A stretch of DNA of 5,655 nucleotides from Arsenophonus sp052174535 (GTDB lineage Bacteria; Pseudomonadota; Gammaproteobacteria; Enterobacterales; Enterobacteriaceae). Positions 1 through 5,655 of the stretch are shown in pieces (position 1 is the first letter of the stretch; each line of letters begins with the position of its first letter). Under the pieces are notes generated by a model. That model did no database searches. It was not told the DNA's origin and worked only from the letters and a program-made list of their open reading frames with translations. The stretch is taken from positions 1-5,655 of the forward strand of contig JBQMRQ010000058.1 of the NCBI GenBank assembly GCA_052174535.1, read 5' to 3'. The position numbers were made by a program, and so were the translations under genes.

Positions 1-196
1 CTTTCATTATGGTTTTCAAGAAATTTATTTCAGACGTCATCAATGCTAAAAAGTAGTTTAGTTGGGTAGGGGATATATATGCATCTAAATATCTTGCTAG
101 AGAAGATAGAAATCTTCATGCATAAGTATTCATCAGGTATATATTAATTAGTTATCTTTATTGTTTACTTAGAAAACGAAGAAGACGGGAATTATC
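1..196. repeat. Left outer inverted repeat, near-identical to 5459-5655
   Basis: This segment is the reverse complement of the last 197 bases of the window, with one single-base indel (after position 121) and one substitution (T here, C in the partner, within the ATTAAT-AGTTA stretch). The first 121 bases are exactly identical to the other end. It contains the last 12-13 codons of the left-arm pseudogene (stop complement at 158-160) and about 157 bp beyond its stop. The outer 157 bp hold no recognisable gene; a 15-codon open frame (9-56, plus strand) is too short to call. Because the identity ends exactly at both window edges, the outer limits are probably assembly breakpoints in a multi-copy repeat, not biological termini. 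Confidence 0.95.
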
Positions 197-705
197 CATA
201 GTGTACCCTTTATAGATGATGAAATCATCGGAAAAGAATACTTTTAGTATTTCTTCTTTCATATGTAAGTTGTATCTAGCCTCATTGCAGCCTAGCAGCT
301 ATTTTTGAGATATTCCTTAAAAACCAGGATATTCGTAATTATAGGCGAATATCCTTGCGTGTCGAGAAAAAATTAAGAACTTTAGATCATATCCCCATCG
401 CTACATAGCCTCTCTTTTATGTTGTAAAAAGTTCAATAGGTCTCTTATTATTTATTTCGGGAGGGGGAGATCCACAAGGCGCTTCAAATAAAAGGCTTTG
501 TAATATGTGAAATAGCATGCTGTCTTACAGAGTTTATACAGTTTATTCTTTCTAGAATTTTTATTGTGAGTCATTAGACGAATTTCTGAAAATATTAACA
601 CCAAAAAATATAAAACAGTACTTAGCTAATAAACATCCTCGAAGCAGAATAGTTGCGCAGATTTTGCACCATAGTATGTTTATGGTTATAAACATAGTAA
701 GTATT
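158..705 (-). pseudogene. Left-arm copy of an unrecognised decayed gene
   Basis: I do not recognise the protein family. Read on the minus strand, this stretch aligns co-linearly with 4955-5497 on the plus strand: shared anchors include ACTATGGTG (667-675 here, 4988-4996 there), a PIELF/SIDLF segment, FSDDFI/FSDEFI and an identical C-terminal NSRLLRFLSKQ before TAA. The stop-to-anchor distances agree (517 versus 509 bp). The frame is broken repeatedly; the last uninterrupted piece runs from about 298 to the stop at 158, with an in-frame ATG at 260-262. A 72-codon open frame at 561-779 lies on the same strand but is out of register with the matching right-arm reading, so I treat it as a by-product of decay. 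It lies downstream of degQ, where degS is found in relatives, but shows no trypsin-like motifs. The upstream limit is approximate. Confidence 0.7.
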
Positions 706-758
706 CTGTAATAAGTAATAAACGAGATACTAAAATAGTAAGATAGATATATAAATAG

Positions 759-793
759 AAACAGGTACGATAGGTACACCCCAGTACCTGTTT
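759..793 (-). terminator. Hairpin after degQ, possible weak terminator
   Basis: A perfect 10-bp inverted repeat, AAACAGGTAC (759-768) and GTACCTGTTT (784-793), encloses a 15-base loop and starts 9 bases past the degQ stop codon. A second copy of AGGTAC (772-777) can pair with the same right arm to give a tighter 6-bp stem with a 6-base loop, so two structures compete. On the minus strand the stem is followed by TTTCTATTTA, which is T-rich but not a clean U-run, so intrinsic termination may be inefficient. It may equally be a 3'-end stabilising stem. Its position just inside the left repeat arm suggests the native degQ end is preserved up to here. Confidence 0.5.
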
Positions 794-802
794 AGTGAAC
801 TA

Positions 803-2224
803 TTAATTAAAAATATTATTACCGCGAAGTAATAAGTAAATATTTTGATCACCACGTAAAATATTTAATGCTAATGCGCTAGGCTTAGTTTCAATAACTT
901 TACGAAGTTGATTAATATTTTCTATCCGTTGTTCGTTAGCACTAATGATAAGATCACCTTTTGCTAGACCAAGCATTGCTGCAGGTGAATTAGACGAAAC
1001 ACTATCGACCTTGACACCTTTAGTGCCCCTGATTATATTATTGCTTAAAGTAGCTCCCATTAATGAGCTGGTTAAAACTTCAGCTTTTGTTCCGCTAGAA
1101 TCGCTATCTTCTAAGATGACATTTACTTGCATTAGCTTACCTTTGCGTAGTAGCCCGATAGTGATTTGTTTACCAATTTCACTGGTCCCAATTTTAGCTC
1201 TCAACTCAGCGAAGCTATTAATATATTTGTTGTTAATTGAAACTAGAATATCACCAGATTGAATGCCTGCTTTAGCTGCTGCAGAATTTGGTATCACTTC
1301 ACTGACAAAAGCTCCTTTTTGCACATCAATCTTTAATGCTTTTGCTACATCAGAGGTCATTTCAGTGCCTTTGATCCCCAGCAATCCACGTTTTACTTCA
1401 CCATGTTTAATAATTTGATCACTAAGAGATTTAGCCATATTTGATGGAATTGCAAAGCCAATACCAATATTACCTCCAACAGGTGTTAAAATAGCGGTAT
1501 TAATACCAATAAGTTCACCATTAAGATTAACCAATGCGCCACCTGAATTACCTCTATTAATAGAGGCATCAGTTTGAATAAAATTTTCTAGACCTTCTAC
1601 ATTTAAACCACTACGGCCTAATGCAGAAATAATACCTGATGTTGCCGTTTGACCTAAGCCGAACGGATTACCAACAGCAACAGCAAAATCACCAACTCGC
1701 AGTTTATCGGAATCAGCAATTTTAATTGCCATTAAGTTCAATTTTTTCAGATTTTCTGTACTTGAATCTTTGATTTGTAATAGGGCGATATCTGTTTGAG
1801 GATCACGCCCAATAAGCTTAATGTCAATTTCTCTGCCATCATTAAGTTGAATTTGGATACTATTAGCGTTATCAACGACATGATTATTAGTCAGAATATA
1901 ACCTTTTTTAGCATCAATAATAACCCCAGATCCTAATCCTTCAAAAGGGCGAATACTCTGTTGCTGGGAAGGGAAATTAGGTCCAAAAAAGAATTTAAAT
2001 TCTTCGGGTAGCTGTTGATTTTGAACACGTGTTCCAGATACACGAATACTAACTACTGTAGGAAGTACTTTTTCTAGCATTGGTGCTAGGCTAGATAATT
2101 CTTGACCAGATGATAAAGTAACTGGTGGCATTGATGCAGAATAAATCACTGCAGGCACACTTATGAGTGAAAGACCAACAGTCATTGTTAATATAGTTAA
2201 AAAATATTTCTCTTTTTTCATCAT
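803..2224 (-). CDS. degQ: DegQ periplasmic serine endoprotease/chaperone (HtrA family)
   Basis: This 473-residue protein of the HtrA family degrades and refolds misfolded proteins in the periplasm. An N-terminal signal peptide (about 1-30, KK then a hydrophobic core, likely cleaved near IYSA-S) is followed by the trypsin-like domain with an intact triad: His115 (TNNHVV), Asp145 (TDIALLQI) and Ser227 (GNSGGAL). PDZ1 spans about 275-375 (RGLLGIKGTEM) and PDZ2 about 390-470. The LA loop (about 65-95) is short and lacks cysteines, which fits DegQ rather than DegP. Compared with E. coli DegQ as I remember it, there is a 7-residue insertion near 152-165 and about six extra residues (GNNIFN) after YLLLR. 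Two adjacent ATGs begin it; the first is chosen, with AGAG about 10 bases upstream. zapG lies 259 bp upstream on the same strand. The expected downstream partner degS is absent. Confidence 0.97.
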   Translation of the reverse strand: MMKKEKYFLTILTMTVGLSLISVPAVIYSASMPPVTLSSGQELSSLAPMLEKVLPTVVSIRVSGTRVQNQQLPEEFKFFFGPNFPSQQQSIRPFEGLGSGVIIDAKKGYILTNNHVVDNANSIQIQLNDGREIDIKLIGRDPQTDIALLQIKDSSTENLKKLNLMAIKIADSDKLRVGDFAVAVGNPFGLGQTATSGIISALGRSGLNVEGLENFIQTDASINRGNSGGALVNLNGELIGINTAILTPVGGNIGIGFAIPSNMAKSLSDQIIKHGEVKRGLLGIKGTEMTSDVAKALKIDVQKGAFVSEVIPNSAAAKAGIQSGDILVSINNKYINSFAELRAKIGTSEIGKQITIGLLRKGKLMQVNVILEDSDSSGTKAEVLTSSLMGATLSNNIIRGTKGVKVDSVSSNSPAAMLGLAKGDLIISANEQRIENINQLRKVIETKPSALALNILRGDQNIYLLLRGNNIFN

Positions 2225-2357
2225 GAATTCAATTCTCTTACATACCTAATTTATTTAAAGTAATTTGCTTTTTGGATAGATTAAAGGCCTCACGGCAAGT
2301 TTAAGACTTTAAATTATGCAAAAAAGTTTAGTTAACAAGTAGTAATAATTGTTTTTA

Positions 2358-2371
2358 CATGTATTTACATG
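2358..2371. promoter_or_regulatory. Palindrome CATGTA-TT-TACATG upstream of degQ
   Basis: A perfect 6+6 inverted repeat with a 2-base centre lies about 134 bp before the degQ start. The overlapping octamer TTTACATG occurs twice (2354-2361 and 2364-2371) exactly 10 bp apart, so the two copies face the same side of the helix. Such geometry is typical of a dimeric regulator's binding site, but I cannot assign a regulator, and in DNA this AT-rich a short palindrome can arise by chance. No convincing sigma-70 promoter could be placed next to it. Confidence 0.3.
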
Positions 2372-2483
2372 ATATTAATGGTTAGAGCAAAATAAACTCT
2401 ACTCAGATGAGTTCCTGTTACCATTAAAATTAATTAAAGATGCAATTTTATTAAAAAATATGTAACGTAATTTACTTTTATAT

Positions 2484-2861
2484 TTAGCGAAATAAACCAG
2501 AAGAGTCTTCAGAGTAATCTTTCGGTGGTAAATTAATATGGGCTTGATTATTATCTAATTTAGATAAATGATAGTTAAAAAAGTTGTTTTGTATTGGCAT
2601 ATCAGACATCAATTCATGAGAATTTTTCACTATATGCTGATAGAGTTGACGATAGTCTTTTGCCATCTTATCGAGTAATTCTGCACTATATGCAAAATGG
2701 TTGATCAATTCTTTATGATATTCTTCTAATTCATGGTTTTTCTTTTTAAGTTCATCTTGTAAAGATTGTTGATTATGTAGTTTGGTGTTGCCAAAGCGAA
2801 CTACTAGTAGACCAATAATGAAACCCACAATTAGACCGATTAATGCATATTCCCAAATCAT
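2484..2861 (-). CDS. zapG: ZapG (YhcB, DUF1043) inner-membrane division/envelope protein
   Basis: This 125-residue protein belongs to the YhcB/ZapG family: a single-pass inner-membrane protein with a cytoplasmic coiled coil, reported to link cell division with envelope growth. Residues 3-22 form the N-terminal transmembrane helix after MIWEYALIG, followed by RFGN (22-25), a charged coiled-coil region (about 26-55), the conserved block HFAYSAELLDKMAKDYRQLY (55-74), and the family's C-terminal motif DYSEDSSGLFR (115-125). It ends at that motif, whereas E. coli YhcB, as I recall it, runs several residues further. An in-frame ATG 13 codons upstream (2898-2900) exists, but the start at 2859-2861 is chosen because AAAGGAG lies 5 bases before it and MIWEYAL matches the family's MTWEYAL. 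The zapG-degQ order is the usual enterobacterial one. Confidence 0.96.
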   Translation of the reverse strand: MIWEYALIGLIVGFIIGLLVVRFGNTKLHNQQSLQDELKKKNHELEEYHKELINHFAYSAELLDKMAKDYRQLYQHIVKNSHELMSDMPIQNNFFNYHLSKLDNNQAHINLPPKDYSEDSSGLFR

Positions 2862-2873
2862 ACTGACTCCTTT
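2862..2873 (-). promoter_or_regulatory. zapG ribosome binding site deciding the start
   Basis: On the minus strand the sequence reads AAAGGAGTCAGT directly before ATG: a near-complete Shine-Dalgarno core with a 5-base spacer to the ATG at 2861. The alternative upstream ATG (2900) is preceded only by an AATTTTT-type stretch without any purine-rich core. This fixes the zapG start and makes the 13-codon upstream stretch leader sequence. Confidence 0.85.
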
Positions 2874-2914
2874 ATTTAAGGAAGGAAGATTTATTTTCAT
2901 AAAAATTAATTTAT

Positions 2915-2941
2915 AGTATAGCAGTTCACTATAGATGTTAA
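2915..2941 (-). promoter_or_regulatory. Probable sigma-70 promoter of zapG
   Basis: On the minus strand, TTAACA (2936-2941, five of six to TTGACA) is followed after 15 bases by TATACT (2915-2920, five of six to TATAAT), and the -10 is preceded by TGC (2921-2923), giving an extended -10 TGnTATACT. The 15-base spacer is shorter than the usual 17, but an extended -10 tolerates a poor -35. Transcription would begin near 2908, leaving a leader of roughly 45-50 bases before the zapG start. Confidence 0.5.
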
Positions 2942-3882
2942 AAGAATATAAGTGAAATTTGGAAAAGTTGTTACTAATGATTTTATATTATTTTAGGTAC
3001 TAAAATTATCGATATCATATTTATGATTGGTTTTCATTGATCAATAAAATTATGATTTTTTAAAGAGGTATTACGTTGATGCAATTGTTAACTATAATAA
3101 ACTATACAACAGTTTTTGATTACCAGTAATCATTAATTTGATGAAGTGCAAAGTAATAGAGATGGCAATTTTAGATATTATTTATTATCAGTTGCTAATA
3201 GAACATATATGAATAAAAGATGCACTACAGAAATCCATTGAAACAAGGTAAGAATGATTCGAAACTTGATTATTACTTTCTTTGTGCAAGAGGAAAATTT
3301 TCTTGTGCTAAGCAAGAATTAAAGCCTAACTTAAGTATTAAACAAAACTAAGAAATAAGAGCCAGGTAAAATTGAAATGGCCTGAATAAACTGAATATCC
3401 ATTATTAAAAATATTGTTAGTATGAGAAAAATATAAAATCAGATATTAAATATTAAGTAGTAGGTTAATGATAGTTAGAAACGGTTAAAAGAGTATTTAT
3501 TCATTACAATTAGATATAGTTCCTAAGTATAAATGGAAATGCAATCAATGTATCTTCTATCGGTGTGAGGCACGGTAATCCATTAATCTTTTAATGTTCA
3601 TCTAAATATTAAAAGGCAGTAAGCATAAGATGTCCAAAAAGCTAAAGCAGTTAGCTCAAAGACAGCTGGAAATTATAACAGGATTAATAGAGCTAATTAG
3701 ATCATTATGAAAGAGACTGATCTGGAACGAGCAGCTTACCAATAGAATTCTTTATTAATTAATGAATTAATTAATAAAATTAGATGTCTATGAGAAAGGT
3801 AATAAATTAAAACCAAAAACAACTGAAATGCATCCTAATTGACTTCCATCCTATTGGCAGCTATATCATAGGATGATATTTT
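2942..3882. other. Gene-free AT-rich stretch (zapG upstream to IS relic)
   Basis: I see no supportable gene in these roughly 940 bp. In related bacteria zapE would start here divergently on the plus strand, but no Walker motif or other ZapE landmark is visible in any frame. The most protein-like scraps are a 43-codon frame at 3220-3351 (beginning MHYRNPLKQG, containing LCARGKFSCAKQEL) and a 26-codon frame at 3630-3710 (beginning MSKKLKQLAQRQ) whose stop overlaps the ATG of a 12-codon frame (ATGA at 3707-3710). None has a good ribosome binding site, and their families are unknown. An AT palindromic stretch, ATTAATTAATGAATTAATTAAT, lies around 3756-3777. This is probably old degraded coding and spacer DNA. 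Confidence 0.6.
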
Positions 3883-4951
3883 ATGTAAAGTCTAGCATTA
3901 CAGGTATTCGTGAAACCAGATATTACCTCTGATGCTTTGCATGAACTCATCTGTAATAGTGTACTAGAGGAATCTGATAGGCACAGATGTTGAGGCTAAT
4001 TTCAAAGCCATGCTGCGATAACGTGCTGCTGTCGCGTTGTTAACGAACGAATATTTATTCTATCGTCCGTAATGATTATGTGTCACAGCGAATTATTCAG
4101 ACTGGTATTAGCGATATTGAAATTAAAGTGCTTAAGGTTAAAGAGGAATCGTAGAGAGAGCGAAATATTATTCAATAGATCATTGCTATCGTTTATCTGA
4201 AGCGTACAAAAAAGTGGCGAAGATTTTCTACCACATGGTTGGATAACTGTTAGGCATCTCCACCGGTAATTTTCATGAATTCCTGGATTGCTTCTCACCA
4301 AGAAGCACATGGTCTTTTACTGATATCATCAGTAGACTAAAATAGCAATGGCTTGAAGAGTAACAGACAACAGTACTTATCTGATTTAAACCACAGGCGC
4401 TATGTTTATTTCTAATTTGATGGAATATTGGCCTATCAGGCAGCTCATGGCCCTTTGCCTACTAGTTGCTATTGACATCACTGCATGGACGTAAAGGAGC
4501 TCGTTGCGCTCGAAGATGTTTATCGAATGGTTATAAGCGAACTGAGCTAAACTTTTTAATACCCTGCAAATGCGTAGAGCCTAACTGCATCTCCCTGACT
4601 TGCTGAAGGGAGGAGATGTGCGGTATTATTAGTTTTTAAAATTCAATAACAAAGATATTTCCTGACAAATAGCACTAATATTATTAGGTAGATAAAATAG
4701 CTTATATTCTGCCTTTACTCCAAAAGGCATCCAACCAAAAGTTAAAAGTGAGCTACAGCAACTCCTGTTTACTAGAAAATCATGATACTACTAATAAATC
4801 CCTTGATATTTTATTATCAAGATTTTAGCGAAGTATCATTTGTAGCGATGAAGAAGCTGGAGAAAAATGGAGAAGAACGCTGGTATTCTACGATTTTACG
4901 TCAGTGCACTGGGCGTCAATAAAAACAATGAATCTAATTAAATCGACTTTC
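3883..4951 (+). pseudogene. Decayed, C-terminally truncated IS256-family transposase
   Basis: Family landmarks appear in the right order but in shifting frames: VKPDITSDALHELI (near 3910-3951), EANFKAML (about 3992-4015), VRNDYVSQRIIQTGISDIEI (4065-4124), RTKK/EDFLP (about 4203-4230), GISTGNFHEFL (4253-4285), IISRLK (4325-4342), DLNHRRYVYF-stop-FDGI (4383-4424), CLLVAIDIT (4456-4482), KELVALED (4494-4517), a possible GGD near 4611, NKSLDI, and VHWASIKTMNLIKSTF (about 4904-4951). The Asp in FDGI is kept. The Glu of the usual NPIESTF segment is Lys here, so a presumed catalytic residue is lost as well as the frame. The last 60 or so residues expected after STF are missing, and the right repeat arm starts within a few bases. 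I found no IS terminal inverted repeats. It cannot make an active protein. The 5' limit is approximate. Confidence 0.88.
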
Positions 4952-4954
4952 GTA

Positions 4955-5497
4955 ATATACTCAGTTTACGAAGCTGAGTCATCAAGCACTATGGTGTGTA
5001 AGTAGTTTTTAGCTACTACTTTTCTGAAATGTTCATAATCTGAGTATTATTTTATACTATGCAATATATTAATTTTCAGGAATTCACCCAGACGACTGAG
5101 AATAAAATCTCTTAGAGAGCATTAAACTCGATAAATCATCAGGACGACTATTTGTAACTTCTAGTGTTGTACCGCATATTTATCCGAAGCGATTTATGAT
5201 CTTATTATCACCAGAAAGTAATTATGATAAGTCTATTGATCTTTTTTATCACATCCAAAAGAGGTCATACAGGAATATGTCCAGGGGGCTATCTTCCCCA
5301 GTATCTAATTTTTTGCTATATTATTATCCTCCTCTAGTTACGATTATCCGGAGTTTTAGAACGCCTATGTTCAATCTGATGATGTTAAATAAAACTGCAT
5401 TAAGGAGAAAATGATTGACAATATGTTTTCTGATGAATTCATTACAAGGGTACTTAGAGATAATTCCCGTCTTCTTCGTTTTCTAAGTAAACAATAA
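4955..5497 (+). pseudogene. Right-arm copy of an unrecognised decayed gene
   Basis: This is the inverted counterpart of 158-705. A stop-free stretch covers 5106-5411 and reads SSGRLFVTSSVVPHIYPKRF, then LLSPESNYDKSIDLFYHIQ. At the AAAA run 5257-5260 a frame change continues naturally as KEVIQEYVQGAIFPS, which suggests one lost A. The second frame has stops at 5306, 5357 and 5390, then an open end (5393-5497) reading IKEKMIDNMFSDEFI and finishing NSRLLRFLSKQ. An ATG at 5411 preceded by AAGGAG (only 3 bases away) could start a 28-residue peptide, but I regard it as the gene's tail. No family, signal peptide or catalytic motif is recognised. Conservative differences between the two arms (FSDDFI/FSDEFI, PIELF/SIDLF) suggest they diverged as working genes before decaying. 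Confidence 0.7.
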
Positions 5498-5655
5498 AGA
5501 TAACTGATTAATATATACCTGATGAATACTTATAGCATGAAGATTTCTATCTTCTCTAGCAAGATATTTAGATGCATATATATCCCCTACCCAACTAAAC
5601 TACTTTTTAGCATTGATGACGTCTGAAATAAATTTCTTGAAAACCATAATGAAAG
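5459..5655. repeat. Right outer inverted repeat, near-identical to 1-196
   Basis: This segment is the reverse complement of 1-196, with 195 of 197 aligned columns identical. It carries the last codons of the right-arm pseudogene (DNSRLLRFLSKQ, stop 5495-5497) and about 158 bp after it. The outermost 121 bases match the other end exactly and the next base differs. Inward of 5459 the match to the left arm falls abruptly to a diverged level. No terminator-like hairpin is evident after the stop codon. The outer edge is probably an assembly breakpoint. Confidence 0.95.

Noticed and set aside
561..779. 72-codon minus-strand hydrophobic open frame, a possible small membrane protein
   Set aside because: It overlaps the left-arm pseudogene in a frame out of register with the homologous right-arm reading, and it spans the inner edge of the arm. 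Its hydrophobic look comes from AT-rich codons.
945..1262. 105-codon plus-strand open frame
   Set aside because: It lies antisense within degQ, whose product is clearly conserved. Its peptide resembles no known family and no ribosome binding site precedes it.
2380..2415. GGAACT on the minus strand (2410-2415) as a sigma-E -35 element for degQ
   Set aside because: No suitable -10 (TCTGA/TCAAA-like) lies 15-16 bases downstream; the only similar string, TCTAA, is about 22 bases away.
2440..2480. Terminator between zapG and degQ
   Set aside because: The only stem near a T-run is GTAA/TTAC, four base pairs, too weak to call; the two genes may share some readthrough.
2862..2900. 13-codon N-terminal extension of zapG
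   Set aside because: The family starts at M-x-WEYAL, and a strong Shine-Dalgarno sequence sits right before that internal ATG; the upstream ATG has none.
4083..4310. 75-codon minus-strand open frame
   Set aside because: It is antisense to the IS256 transposase relic, where plus-strand family motifs are recognisable. It is a shadow.
5411..5497. Independent 28-residue peptide gene with AAGGAG just upstream
   Set aside because: The spacer of 3 bases is too short for good initiation, and the left arm shows the homologous frame continuing upstream of this point, so it is the tail of a larger gene.
1..5655. Linear plasmid, phage or transposon with terminal inverted repeats
   Set aside because: The interior has ordinary chromosomal genes in their usual order, no replication or active transposition gene, and the exact terminal identity is 121 bases followed by a branch, which is better explained by assembly at a dispersed repeat.
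1..5655. CRISPR array, tRNA or rRNA genes
   Set aside because: No regularly spaced repeats, no cloverleaf with a TTC-type T-loop, and no rRNA-like conserved stretches were seen on either strand.

Overview
The window looks like a piece of an AT-rich, decaying genome of an Enterobacterales bacterium, most likely a host-associated or symbiotic lineage (an Arsenophonus-like insect symbiont is a plausible guess, not proven). Two intact genes match enterobacterial families closely in sequence and order: zapG (yhcB) and degQ, both on the minus strand. Almost everything around them is gene wreckage full of stops and frameshifts.

Layout. Positions 1-705 form a left repeat arm carrying a decayed minus-strand copy of an unrecognised gene. 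A hairpin (759-793) follows the end of degQ (803-2224). A 259-bp spacer with a perfect CATGTA-TT-TACATG palindrome separates degQ from zapG (2484-2861), which has a strong Shine-Dalgarno sequence and a probable extended -10 promoter. About 940 bp (2942-3882) then hold no supportable gene. A heavily broken IS256-family transposase occupies 3883-4951 on the plus strand and stops short of its expected C-terminus where the right repeat arm begins (about 4955-5655). That arm is the inverted counterpart of the left one.

The two arms are the most unusual feature. They are about 700 bp each and point outward. They are nearly identical over the outer 196/197 bp (one substitution, one indel), but clearly diverged, though still alignable, over the inner 500 bp. 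The first 121 bases from each end are exactly identical and differ at the next base. This is what a de Bruijn graph assembler produces when both contig ends run into the same repeat node. The window is therefore probably a whole contig bounded by a dispersed repeat, rather than a linear replicon or a transposon with terminal repeats.

Functionally, DegQ is a periplasmic serine protease/chaperone of envelope quality control, and ZapG is an inner-membrane coiled-coil protein linked to division and envelope growth. Their usual neighbours, degS after degQ and zapE divergent from zapG, are not recognisable here. The intact pair within degenerate DNA suggests that selection still keeps these two envelope genes. 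I found no convincing new functional system. The unrecognised duplicated gene family in the arms is the best lead.
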